Assembly (NCBI GenBank): GCA_050258755.1
Contig: JBLMZI010000004.1
Coordinates: 124,001 to 188,000 of the forward strand
From: JBLMZI01 sp050258755
GTDB lineage: Bacteria; Bacillota; Syntrophomonadia; Syntrophomonadales; DTU052
Reading direction: 5' to 3'
DNA: 64,000 nucleotides
Positions 35,183 through 42,877 of this stretch are shown here, one piece after another; the stretch's first letter is position 1, and each line of letters begins with the position of its first letter. The notes beneath the pieces are model-generated. The model saw only the letters and a list, made by a program, of their open reading frames with translations, made no database searches and was not told the DNA's origin. The translations under genes and the position numbers were made by a program.

Positions 35183-36556
35183 ATGACGAAGCAAGATCGG
35201 GAAATGCCAAACATCATCATCGAAGATCGCTCGCTGAACAAGGCATTTGCCGCAGCCCGTTCGGGCGCCCGCAGCCTGGTTCTGTACCGCAGTTTACTCA
35301 ATGATCCCGTGATCAGCGAATGGCTCGGGCTTCTCGATGCCGTCGCCGAGGGCGCTGATCGGTCAGGAATCCTGGAGTGCTATCACACCTGGTGTTCGCG
35401 CCTGCTCGCATACGAGACCGCGCTGCCGTGGTCTGACCGATGGCAGTCCTATCTGGCCGAACGGGTCTTGTATCAGGAAAACCCGTTCAGCCTGGCCGCC
35501 GAACACGTATCGGCCGACTTACTCGAGCCTGGTCTCATGCAGGCCGCCCAACACGATCTCGAACTGCTCCAACGATTCTTCGATTGCGGCGTCAGCCAAA
35601 CCGCCGAACTGGTAGAGCGCTCGGTCGGAAAGGACGGCCGTGTTTTTCGACTGCCTCCATTCCGCTTTGATGCCGGCTTATCGAGTACCGGACTTTTTTT
35701 GCTCGAATCCGCGGATTGGACACAGGAAGCCACCAACCTCGCGAACTATTATCATTTCTTTGGCAGCGGCGTTTTCGCGCGCTTTCACGCGTTTCGATGG
35801 CAGCACCATCGGCCCGGCATGGGAAAACTGATTCCCATAAACGAGCCTGATTCTGTCAGCTTTGACGATTTAATCGGCTTGGAACGCCAGAAAGAACAGG
35901 TGATGACCAACACTGAATACCTGCTCGCCCGTCTGCCATCCAATCATATTTTGTTGTACGGCAAACGGGGCACCGGTAAATCCTCTCTGGTGAAAGCCAT
36001 TCTTTCAGAATATGCTGGCCGTGGCCTGCGCCTGATCGAACTGGGGAAGCAGGATTTGGGTGAGCTAAGCTCGGTCCTGGCCGAAGTGCGCGGCCGGGCC
36101 TTTACGTTTTTACTGTTCATTGATGATTTGTCGTTTGAAGAGTACGAAGTACAGTACAAGGAATTGAAAGGGATGCTGGAAGGCGGGATTGATGCCGTTC
36201 CATCGAATGTCAGGGTCTATGCGACGTCGAACCGCCGCCACCTGATCAGAGAATATTTTTCCGATCGGAAACATGGCGAAGAAATTCATCTGGACGACAG
36301 TGCCCAGGAAAAACTGTCGGTAGCGGATCGGTTCGGCATCACGATTCTGTTCCCAACGCCCGCGCAGCAGGGGTATTTGCAGATTGTCCATGAATTGGCC
36401 GCGCGCAGCGGGTTGGCTCTTTCGGGTGAGGAACTGGAGCGAAAGGCTTTGGAATGGGAGAAAACGCATCATGGTCTTTCCGGGCGGACCGCCAGACAGT
36501 TTATCGACCGGTTGGTCGCCGAAAGCCGTTATCGAAAACCGAAGGTTACATTATAA
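35183..36556 (+). CDS. AAA+ ATPase, DUF815 family
   Basis: Cytoplasmic ATPase of 457 residues. The N-terminal 210 residues form the family-specific helical region. The AAA+ core follows: PDSVSFDDLIGLERQKEQV, Walker A LLYGKRGTGKSSLVKA near 258, Walker B FTFLLFIDDLSFE near 312, sensor 1 VYATSNRRHL and a sensor-2-type helix near the C-terminus (GLSGRTARQFIDRL). DUF815 proteins are widespread in bacteria with little known function. The 3' end overlaps the convergent B3/B4 gene by 11 bp, so the two stop codons lie within each other's coding sequence. A GGAGG site precedes the ATG. Confidence 0.92.
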   Translation: MTKQDREMPNIIIEDRSLNKAFAAARSGARSLVLYRSLLNDPVISEWLGLLDAVAEGADRSGILECYHTWCSRLLAYETALPWSDRWQSYLAERVLYQENPFSLAAEHVSADLLEPGLMQAAQHDLELLQRFFDCGVSQTAELVERSVGKDGRVFRLPPFRFDAGLSSTGLFLLESADWTQEATNLANYYHFFGSGVFARFHAFRWQHHRPGMGKLIPINEPDSVSFDDLIGLERQKEQVMTNTEYLLARLPSNHILLYGKRGTGKSSLVKAILSEYAGRGLRLIELGKQDLGELSSVLAEVRGRAFTFLLFIDDLSFEEYEVQYKELKGMLEGGIDAVPSNVRVYATSNRRHLIREYFSDRKHGEEIHLDDSAQEKLSVADRFGITILFPTPAQQGYLQIVHELAARSGLALSGEELERKALEWEKTHHGLSGRTARQFIDRLVAESRYRKPKVTL

Positions 36557-37247
36557 AAGCCGGGTGATCCCGGTCCACCAGACCGGTTACGACGCTGCAT
36601 CCTGAAAGATCGACCAATAGCCGGGAGAGCTCAGAAACCGCCAGCTCAGCCGATTCCTGATTCCGGCCGCGGAAGGCGTCAATCGGGAACAAGATATTCC
36701 GGCTCGATTCCGTGATCTTGCCATCCTCGCTCTGCCGCCAAATCCACCGGCGGGTTTTCACCGTATTGCCGCTGGCATAGACCACTTCTCCCGGTTCAGG
36801 CGACTCAATCGTCTCACCGCCGAACGGCTGAAAAAGATCCCCAACGGCAGCTGGCCGAACCATGAGATCATCTCGGAGCTGGTCCAGATCGTGTGCTCCC
36901 ATTGGGACGAGATAACGCAAACTGATTGCGTTTACGAGATCGACCACAGCATTCACTCGGGGCATTGAACCGCTCTTGAGCACCCGTGTGGTCAGGGCTT
37001 CAATCGAACTTGGGTACTTATTCGGATTGATATTCAAGGCGGAGAAGGCTTCGCGGTAGGGGACAATTGCAGGGTGTTCCTTGACTGGAATCCCATCAAA
37101 ACGCAGCGACATCCGTCTGACCTCAAAGGCCATCAGTCGATCGGTAAAGTCATTTGGCTGGTCTAATAGAACATTTCGAGCTGCCAGGACATAAAAACAA
37201 GCTTCCGGCATCATTTCAAAAATGCGTGGGTCCACTACAAACTGCAT
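36546..37247 (-). CDS. B3/B4 tRNA-binding domain protein (PheT B3/B4-like)
   Basis: Stand-alone protein of 233 residues related to the B3/B4 editing module of the phenylalanyl-tRNA synthetase beta chain. Family segments are REAFSALNINPNKYPSSIEAL, RVLKSGSMPRVNAVVDLVNAISL and VPMGAHDLDQL; the C-terminal part holds GEVVYASGNTVKTRRWIWRQ. Free-standing members may hydrolyse mischarged aminoacyl-tRNA or D-amino-acid products, but function is mostly untested. The frame opens at 37268, but the ATG at 37247 follows GGGGAGGCC and is preferred. It is convergent with the DUF815 ATPase gene. A regulated non-coding locus lies upstream on the other strand. Confidence 0.85.
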   Translation of the reverse strand: MQFVVDPRIFEMMPEACFYVLAARNVLLDQPNDFTDRLMAFEVRRMSLRFDGIPVKEHPAIVPYREAFSALNINPNKYPSSIEALTTRVLKSGSMPRVNAVVDLVNAISLRYLVPMGAHDLDQLRDDLMVRPAAVGDLFQPFGGETIESPEPGEVVYASGNTVKTRRWIWRQSEDGKITESSRNILFPIDAFRGRNQESAELAVSELSRLLVDLSGCSVVTGLVDRDHPAFIM

Positions 37248-37445
37248 GCTTGGCCTCCCCGAAAACATCCTGTCATAATGATTGGTGCCCGATTAGTTGG
37301 ATAACCTTATAATATGCTAGTGTAAGTTTTGGGTTCGCGCAAGCCGCTCAAGGGGTTTTGATCCTGAAAGAAACCGCCCGAGTGGGAAACATTTATGGTA
37401 CAAGGCCTTTTTTTAAGCTGTGTTAAGCAGCACGTTGGCTTGTAG

Positions 37446-37506
37446 TTTGATATCACAAGTTTTCGATAAGAAATATGTTGATATCAAAACAATATTGTTG
37501 TAAAAT
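37446..37506 (+). promoter_or_regulatory. Sigma-A promoter with two TGATATCA palindromes
   Basis: The promoter is TTGATA (37478-37483), a 17-base spacer and TAAAAT (37501-37506). TTTGATATCA at 37446-37455 and TGATATCAAA at 37479-37488 form an inverted repeat; each contains the 8-bp palindrome TGATATCA. Their centres are 31 bp apart, about three helical turns, and the second overlaps the -35. This is the layout of a repressor acting on both sites. Confidence 0.65.
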
Positions 37507-37512
37507 GTGCTA

Positions 37513-37626
37513 GGAAGCGCGGGGGAACCCCAAGCTTTCCGAAACAATTGAACCTCACCAATGCTTCAGCATTCCGATATTCTTTTCTCTGGGTGCTTCC
37601 GATCAGGAGGGCACCTCTTTTTTTAC
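37513..37626 (+). ncRNA. Putative structured small RNA or attenuator leader, about 112 nt
   Basis: The transcript expected from the promoter ending at 37506 has three hairpins. Hairpin 1 (37513-37540) has outer arms GGAAGC/GCTTTCC and inner arms GGGG/CCCC closed by GAA. Hairpin 2 (37560-37573) is AATGC-TTCA-GCATT. Hairpin 3 (37591-37616) has the stem GGGTG-CTTCC/GGAGG-GCACCT with one bulge, followed by CTTTTTTT, and is a rho-independent terminator. The 5' GGAAGC can also pair with GCTTCC in the terminator stem, and CACC (37556-37559) with GGTG beside it, so a competing antiterminator is possible. No known riboswitch class was recognised. It is either a free small RNA or a leader controlling the DUF3006/hydrolase genes 117 bp downstream. 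Confidence 0.6.
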
Positions 37627-37742
37627 CCAAAACTCGTTCGATGGCATTCCTTCAGAATCGTTGCCCGAAAACAAGCGCGCACATGGTACCATAATAAGGA
37701 AAGCCAAATTACAGGCCATTGAGCGGCTTGCCGAAAGGTGCG

Positions 37743-37952
37743 ATGCGGGTGATCCTCGATCGGATTGAAGGAAAATGGGCGATTATCGAACACCAGGGTA
37801 CCCTGTTTCAACTGCCGGTGTCGCTGCTCCCAAAAGGTGCACGGGAGGGCGATTCTTTAAGCCTACAGGTCAAACTTGACCGGAAAGCGGCGGCAGTCAA
37901 CAAGCGCCGGATCCAGTCCCTGGCAGACAAGCTGTTTAAGGATCAGGAATGA
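37743..37952 (+). CDS. DUF3006 domain protein
   Basis: Small cytoplasmic protein of 69 residues with the DUF3006 pattern: MRVILDRIEGKWAIIE, QLPVSLLPKGAREGD and a basic C-terminal helix. This domain is often encoded directly before ComEC-like metallo-beta-lactamase-fold hydrolases, as here. The upstream ATG at 37719 is not preceded by a ribosome site, whereas AAAGGTG precedes the chosen ATG. Its stop overlaps the next ATG by 4 bases. Function is unknown; the small beta-rich domain may bind or modulate the hydrolase. Confidence 0.82.
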   Translation: MRVILDRIEGKWAIIEHQGTLFQLPVSLLPKGAREGDSLSLQVKLDRKAAAVNKRRIQSLADKLFKDQE

Positions 37953-38989
37953 AAAGACAACATCGCAATGCCATCGTTCTGATCATCTGCCTGTTGATTC
38001 TAGGCCTCGGGATATTCCTGCAGCATCAGCATTCAAAACCAACGGCGGTTTGCGGGACAAGTATGGTGATGCATGTACTTGATGTCGGACAAGGGGATGC
38101 GATCGTTGTCGTCATGCCGGACGGAAAAGTCCTGTTGGTTGATGCCGGGTCGCGCGTTCAAGCGCCGACGGTTCTCGAATTTCTTCGACAGAACCGGATT
38201 TCAAGGATTGACTGGATCGTCGGCACTCATCCGCATGAGGATCATATTGGCGCCATGTCGGAAATCATTAATCGTTATCCCGTAGGACAGGTCTATTTGC
38301 CCCGGGCCATGACGAATACAACGGCCTTTGAAGAGCTGCTGCTTGCTTGTGAGGTTCATAAGACACCCGTGATAACCGCCCGCCAGGGGGTGCGGATTAA
38401 GGGAACTATGGCGAATTGCCGATTCCTTGGGCCGGTCGCCGACAGTGCCGAGAACCTGAACAATTCCAGTGCGGTACTTCGCCTCCAATATGGCAAAATT
38501 TCGTTCCTACTTACCGGTGATGCACAATTCGAGGCGGAGGCCGAACTGCTCCAGACTGTTCCGGCCGAATTGCGCTGTACGGTGATGAAAATCGCTCATC
38601 ACGGAAGTGCTGACGCGACATCGCAGTCGTTCCTTTTCGAGGCCGCACCGAAATATGCGGTGATTTCCGTCGGCGCCGGCAATGATTATGGCCATCCGCA
38701 TGAGGAAACCCTCCGGCGGCTTGCGCGTACCGGAACCGAAATCCTGCGGACTGATCGGGATGGAACCGTTACTTACCAAACCGATGGGGAAAATATAGCC
38801 ATAAAAAAAACCAGCAGGCGCGCGGCGAGCCAATCAATGCCGCAAGGGTTGATCGGCAACCGCCGCTCCATGAAATTACATCGGCCCGATTGCGCTTCGT
38901 TGCCCGCACCTTCGAACCGGGTCTACCTGAACAATCGGGATGATGCAATTCGGCAGGGTTATACACCATGCCGGCAGTGCCAGCCATGA
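37949..38989 (+). CDS. Secreted/membrane-anchored MBL-fold hydrolase (ComEC-like) with C-terminal Ada-type Zn motif
   Basis: Predicted extracytoplasmic hydrolase of 346 residues. The N-terminal helix (about 8-24) is an anchor or signal. The metallo-beta-lactamase domain has VLDVGQGDAIVVVMPDGKVLLVDAG in two stretches, the metal motif THPHEDHIG near 90, FLLTGDAQ, KIAHHGSADATS and SVGAGNDYGHP, as in the ComEC/Rec2 hydrolase domain, which degrades one strand of incoming DNA. The last 45 residues (GNRRSMKLHRPDC through GYTPCRQCQP) resemble the Ada zinc-binding/nuclease-associated motif. The substrate may be DNA, though phosphodiester small molecules are possible. It is translationally coupled to the DUF3006 gene. 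Confidence 0.9.
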   Translation: MKRQHRNAIVLIICLLILGLGIFLQHQHSKPTAVCGTSMVMHVLDVGQGDAIVVVMPDGKVLLVDAGSRVQAPTVLEFLRQNRISRIDWIVGTHPHEDHIGAMSEIINRYPVGQVYLPRAMTNTTAFEELLLACEVHKTPVITARQGVRIKGTMANCRFLGPVADSAENLNNSSAVLRLQYGKISFLLTGDAQFEAEAELLQTVPAELRCTVMKIAHHGSADATSQSFLFEAAPKYAVISVGAGNDYGHPHEETLRRLARTGTEILRTDRDGTVTYQTDGENIAIKKTSRRAASQSMPQGLIGNRRSMKLHRPDCASLPAPSNRVYLNNRDDAIRQGYTPCRQCQP

Positions 38990-39007
38990 AAGCCGACAGG
39001 AGGTTAT

Positions 39008-39727
39008 GTGAAAATGATTGGAGCGGTACTGTTTGATTTGGACGGCACGCTGCTTGATATCGATATGAACGAGTTTATCCCGCAGTATTTTCGGCAAATG
39101 ATCCGATGGGCCAGGCAGCAGAGAGTGGGAGCGAAGTCGTTGGTCCAGTCGGTACTTGCCTCAACTGAAGCGATGATCGCAAACCGCGATCCGTCACAAA
39201 CCAATCAATTCGTTTTTGAAAACGCCTTTTTTGCGGATCCGGCTTATGACCGAAAGACCTTAGAACCGTTTTTTGAGTCTTTTTATCAGGAGGCGTTTGA
39301 TGCCCTGCAGGTTCACTCGAAGCCGTTCCCGGATGTTCCTGCTTTACTATCAAACATGTTTCAGCGCGGCTTCAAAGTGGCAATCGCAACGAATCCGGTT
39401 TTCCCGGATCTGGCGGTTCGAAAACGGCTGAATTGGGCGGGAATCGGAGAATACCCGTTTCATTGGATAACCGCTTACGAGAATGCGCACTACACCAAGC
39501 CACATCTGGAGTACTATCTCGAGATCTCGGAAAATTTAGGCGTGAAACCTGAACAGTGCCTGATGGTTGGAAACGATGTTGCCGAGGATATGATCGCCGG
39601 TCAGCTTGGGATGAAAACCTTTTTGGTCACTGAACGGGTGATTAATCTGCGGAAACTGAAACTGCCTTTGGATGGGAAGGGAAGTCATAAAGACGTTCTG
39701 CGTTTTATCGAAATGCTGGCAGATTAA
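39008..39727 (+). CDS. HAD-superfamily hydrolase (phosphatase)
   Basis: Cytoplasmic phosphatase-like enzyme of 239 residues. Motif I is LFDLDGTLLDIDM, with nucleophile and acid/base aspartates at the N-terminus. A helical cap follows (about 20-110). Motif II is VAIATNP, motif III has the lysine in HYTKPHLEYYLEI, and motif IV is GNDVAEDMIAG. This is the layout of phosphoglycolate-phosphatase-like HAD proteins; the substrate is unknown. The start is uncertain between the GTG at 39008, 4 bases after AGGAGG, and the ATG at 39014, 10 bases after it. It follows the MBL hydrolase gene by 18 bp and may be in the same operon. Confidence 0.88.
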   Translation: MKMIGAVLFDLDGTLLDIDMNEFIPQYFRQMIRWARQQRVGAKSLVQSVLASTEAMIANRDPSQTNQFVFENAFFADPAYDRKTLEPFFESFYQEAFDALQVHSKPFPDVPALLSNMFQRGFKVAIATNPVFPDLAVRKRLNWAGIGEYPFHWITAYENAHYTKPHLEYYLEISENLGVKPEQCLMVGNDVAEDMIAGQLGMKTFLVTERVINLRKLKLPLDGKGSHKDVLRFIEMLAD

Positions 39728-39781
39728 AACCGGCTCGGTTGTCCCGCCGAAAAGCCAGGTACAACTCAGCCGGTTGGGACT

Positions 39782-40057
39782 CTATCGATTGGCAAGCCGG
39801 GGCGAATCGCCTGGAAGGTGAATGACCTGGCCTGGATAAACATCGTTTTGATCCATTTGATTTGCCGTTCTGATTGAATAAACAACCTTGCGCGGGTCCT
39901 CGCCGGCATAATAGGTTTGGGCTATTTTCCACAGGGTATCGCCCGATTTGACGGTTATCGAAGCCGGATGAACCGACTCCGGTTGAAAGAACAACGAATG
40001 ACCGACTACAAAAACAAAACCGAAGATGAACATCCATGTTATCAACCGCTTTGCCAT
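39782..40057 (-). CDS. LysM-domain membrane protein, SOS-controlled (YneA-like)
   Basis: Small protein of 91 residues. It has an N-terminal membrane helix (about 4-24) and one extracytoplasmic LysM domain (SITVKSGDTLWKIAQTYYAG through YPGQVIHLPGD), the layout of YneA, the SOS-induced division inhibitor of Bacillus. The upstream region carries two perfect LexA boxes, which strongly supports that identity. In Bacillus yneA is divergent from lexA; here the divergent neighbour is an unrelated membrane protein. The frame starts at 40072, but the ATG at 40057 follows GGAGGGTG by five bases. Cell-wall binding by LysM is known; division inhibition by this protein is inference. Confidence 0.82.
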   Translation of the reverse strand: MAKRLITWMFIFGFVFVVGHSLFFQPESVHPASITVKSGDTLWKIAQTYYAGEDPRKVVYSIRTANQMDQNDVYPGQVIHLPGDSPRLANR

Positions 40058-40102
40058 CTTTTCACCCTCCAAGCTTTTTTAAGAAAAATCGCGTGGCGGC
40101 AC

Positions 40103-40154
40103 CGAACGCGCGTTCGCCTAGTAATAATATAACGAACATGCGTTCGCTTGTAAA
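40103..40154 (-). promoter_or_regulatory. Two LexA (SOS) boxes on a sigma-A promoter
   Basis: Reading the minus strand, TTTACA (40149-40154) and TATATT (40126-40131) are separated by exactly 17 bases. The box CGAACATGCGTTCG (40133-40146, written on the plus strand) fills that spacer. A second box, CGAACGCGCGTTCG (40103-40116), overlaps the expected transcription start. Both match CGAAC-N4-GTTCG perfectly, so LexA would block the LysM gene tightly. Confidence 0.9.
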
Positions 40155-40308
40155 GCAGTTTTTTCATGGGCTGATTGAATGCTGCAGTTCCCGAAATAAC
40201 GGGCAATTTGACGGGCGTTGTGATAAAATTGCAAGCAATAAAAGCCTGAATTTGCTGTCGAACCACTTTGCTATGAAGCGTGCATCACTGAAGGAGGTTG
40301 AACTTTAG

Positions 40309-40815
40309 ATGGCGATTCCCGGAATGATTATGTTCCTGTTTTTGATGGCCATTGCCGTTTTGATTACCGGTGTCTTTCTGATCAGGGGATGGAAGAAATA
40401 CGTGCTGCGCGGCGAGCCAGGCAAGGTGAAATACGCTGCTGGATCGGTTGTTCTGCTCTCCATTTGCGCCGGGATGGGGCTGTTGCTGTTACACGGCTTC
40501 ACTTGGAACCGAATTGCCTCAGCTTCACAGGTGCCTGGTGTTTACGAGCGAAAGGGAATTGGTATCACCCGAATCGTGGTGATCAACCCGGATGGAACAT
40601 TTCAAACGTCTGAAACCAGGCGTTGGGGCAAAAATATGTCATTGTCCGGCACCTGGTTGTTTCATCAGTCTACCGGCAGACTGATCCTTTCTGATTCGCA
40701 CAATAAAATGCGTGAGACCTACTATGTCTATAAACCAATTGAACCGTGGTCGGTCACCATCGGCCCTCGCGACGAGGATCCATTGCTGTATAAGGTTCGA
40801 AGGACGGCCGAGTAG
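40309..40815 (+). CDS. Membrane protein of unknown function
   Basis: A 168-residue protein with two predicted membrane helices (about 5-25 and 44-64) joined by a basic loop (RGWKKYVLRGEPGK), then an outer or cytoplasmic C-terminal domain of about 100 residues with beta-strand character (GVYERKGIGITRIVVINPDG, SGTWLFHQSTGRLILSDS). The GxWxxxxxxxxIxL pattern in the second stretch resembles small lipocalin-like or META-like stress domains, but the match is not firm. An AAGGAGG site lies 12 bases before the ATG. It is not one of the known SOS genes, and the LexA boxes are oriented to the other gene. Confidence 0.72.
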   Translation: MAIPGMIMFLFLMAIAVLITGVFLIRGWKKYVLRGEPGKVKYAAGSVVLLSICAGMGLLLLHGFTWNRIASASQVPGVYERKGIGITRIVVINPDGTFQTSETRRWGKNMSLSGTWLFHQSTGRLILSDSHNKMRETYYVYKPIEPWSVTIGPRDEDPLLYKVRRTAE

Positions 40816-40970
40816 GCGGAAACCCAAATCGTATGATTAACGATTTTGCAGCCAGGGAAAGCAGGAAAAGGCTTCCTTGGAGTCGAAGGCTTGAAGCTGA
40901 TTGAATGATTCCAGCCGGCTTCGAGATCGATTTGCGATGAAAGCAACCAATAACAAAGGGAGTGAATCAA

Positions 40971-42200
40971 ATGAAAACGCGTTTTTCCCGATGGGCGGTC
41001 CTGTTTCTGACCGCTTCGCTTCTGTTGGGCACAATCCCCGCAGCCGTTGCGAATGACGATACCGGGCTGTTACCACTGACCCGGCTGAGCCCGAATTCGA
41101 CAGTGATTGCACCGGCCAATCCCACAGCGGGAACGCCGATCCTGGCCGTTGACTGTTCCACTACGGATGAACAACCTATTTACGTGAGCAACGATCTGGG
41201 AAAGACCTGGGATATCCGGTCGCTTCCAGACTATAAAAGATCGTCAACAGGCAAACGGTTCTTCAAATATTGGGTGGAAAACGGTGTGCTCTATGTAGAA
41301 ATGACTGAAACGAACGATGCGGTCTTCTTCGAAACCCAGAACACCTCAACCGGAAAACCACAGGTCCGCAAAACCGTCATCCAGCATCAAATCAATTGGA
41401 CGGCCGACGGCGTAAATTGGGCAAATCCAGAACTGAATCCGCCTAAAACGCAAAGTGCAAGCCAATACGGTGCCTATAACGCGACTGTTATTGACGGTTA
41501 TTTTTTCAAAGACAAGCGGATAGGCAGCGTTCTCATGCGCAATTGGGACATGGACGGGATTGATTCCATTACCATTCTGGACCCGAACTCGCTGCTGATG
41601 ATACGAAAGGCGGATAAGCGGGTTCTGCGGTATTCAATGAGTTCCGGAAATCTTGAACCGACAGCGATACAGGCTGACAAAATCTATTTGTCAGCGGACC
41701 GCGACGGCAAAAAAACGCTGCTAGCCATGACGCACGATCTGCAGTTCATAGCCATTTCTAATGATATGGGCGCAACCTGGTGTACGGTAACAACTGAAAC
41801 CATGCCGAAAGTAGCAACAATTACGCTTTCGAAGGTTAAACCGATTTTTACGAATAATGGGCTCCTTGTTCTGTATACGGACTCATCGGCTACGCTTATG
41901 ACCAGCGATTCGGGGGCTACCTGGAAATCGGTATTACGGGGACATGATTTTACGAATATCCAATCGATAGACCTTCCGGATCGATTTGTGGTTTTTCAAA
42001 CAGATGCCAACGGATTCAGCAGGATTGAATACCTGAAGCCGAAAGGACTGCCAGCCGCAACAGTTAAGCAGGAAAAACCGGCTGTGAAAACTGCCGGTTT
42101 GGCTCCAGCTCAACCGCCTGTTAAAAAGCAGCCACCGAAGAAACCGGCAAAAAATGTATTGAAGAAAAAAACTGCTCCCAGAAAAACGTCCGGCCGCTAA
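40971..42200 (+). CDS. Exported protein with Asp-box (BNR-like) repeats and Lys/Pro-rich tail
   Basis: Secreted or surface protein of about 409 residues. A signal peptide (about 1-28, cleavage near AVAND) is followed by a beta-propeller-like region with at least three Asp-box motifs: VSNDLGKTWD near 75, ISNDMGATWC near 265 and TSDSGATWKS near 308. Such repeats occur in sialidases, glycosidases and photosystem-assembly YCF48-like proteins, but no catalytic residues of those enzymes were recognised. The last 45 residues are rich in Lys, Pro and Ala (KKQPPKKPAKNVLKKK), suited to binding anionic wall polymers or nucleic acid. The ATG at 40971 is preferred to the GTG at 40962 because of spacing to AAAGGGAG. 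Confidence 0.75.
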   Translation: MKTRFSRWAVLFLTASLLLGTIPAAVANDDTGLLPLTRLSPNSTVIAPANPTAGTPILAVDCSTTDEQPIYVSNDLGKTWDIRSLPDYKRSSTGKRFFKYWVENGVLYVEMTETNDAVFFETQNTSTGKPQVRKTVIQHQINWTADGVNWANPELNPPKTQSASQYGAYNATVIDGYFFKDKRIGSVLMRNWDMDGIDSITILDPNSLLMIRKADKRVLRYSMSSGNLEPTAIQADKIYLSADRDGKKTLLAMTHDLQFIAISNDMGATWCTVTTETMPKVATITLSKVKPIFTNNGLLVLYTDSSATLMTSDSGATWKSVLRGHDFTNIQSIDLPDRFVVFQTDANGFSRIEYLKPKGLPAATVKQEKPAVKTAGLAPAQPPVKKQPPKKPAKNVLKKKTAPRKTSGR

Positions 42201-42287
42201 TAGGGGAATGATCAGTATAGTAAACAGCGCAACATTAAAGAGCTGCTCGATATGAATCCATGAGTTTATCATTAGAAAGGGGTTATC

Positions 42288-42803
42288 ATGTCGGGATTTC
42301 AGTGTTCGATCTGCGGCAGCTATCATGATCAGCTTCCGTTTTCCTACGGAGTACCTGCTCCGGATTTACTCTATGCCATACTGCCCGAGGAACGGCGCGA
42401 ACGGTGCCTGCTTACCAGCGACCAATGCATTGTAGACACAGAAATCTGCTTTGTTCGCGGCATCTTGTACATTCCGGTCATCGACAGCCCCGATCTCTTT
42501 TTCTGGGGGGTGTGGGTTGAGCTGGAGCAGGATGAATATGACCGAATGCACGCAGCCTGGAAGGTGCCTGGCCGTGAGCTGGATCCGCCTTATTACGGCC
42601 GTCTCGCGACAAGACTGCCCGTCTATCCGGACACCTTACAGTTACGGGTTGTTATGCGGAACCGGGCGATGGGGGAAGCCCCCTTGGTCCTCATCGAACC
42701 CTGCGATCATCCGCTTTCCGCCGAACAGCAAAACGGCGTAACGCTGGGACGGGTGCAGGAAATCGCCGAATACGTTCTGCACGTTTCTGCTCAAGGCCGG
42801 TAG
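42288..42803 (+). CDS. DUF2199 domain protein
   Basis: Cytoplasmic protein of 171 residues of the DUF2199 family, recognised by the N-terminal zinc-knuckle-like CSICGSYHDQLPFSYG, the DQCIVDTEICFVRGILYIPV segment, FFWGVWVELEQDEYDRM, YYGRLATRLPVYPDTLQL and the C-terminal EPCDHPLSAEQQNGVT. Function is unknown. AAAGGGG precedes the ATG. It is a single gene followed by a strong terminator. Confidence 0.88.
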   Translation: MSGFQCSICGSYHDQLPFSYGVPAPDLLYAILPEERRERCLLTSDQCIVDTEICFVRGILYIPVIDSPDLFFWGVWVELEQDEYDRMHAAWKVPGRELDPPYYGRLATRLPVYPDTLQLRVVMRNRAMGEAPLVLIEPCDHPLSAEQQNGVTLGRVQEIAEYVLHVSAQGR

Positions 42804-42822
42804 AATGAAAATCTGACAATAA

Positions 42823-42859
42823 ATAATCGCTCGCTTCAGCAAACGAAGCGAGCGATTTG
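42823..42859. terminator. Bidirectional terminator between convergent genes
   Basis: The stem AATCGCTCGCTTC pairs with GAAGCGAGCGATT around AGCAAAC, flanked by A-rich and T-rich sequence. Confidence 0.85.
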
Positions 42860-42877
42860 TTTTGCCCCAAAAGGCGT

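Noticed and set aside
37513..37626. c-di-AMP (ydaO), c-di-GMP, fluoride or SRP RNA identity for the structured transcript
   Set aside because: The GGGGGAACCCC element recalls part of ydaO, but the other conserved blocks of that class are missing. Nothing matches the cores of the other classes.
40147..40308. A lexA gene divergent from the LysM gene
   Set aside because: The divergent gene is a two-helix membrane protein without the LexA helix-turn-helix or Ser-Lys protease motifs.
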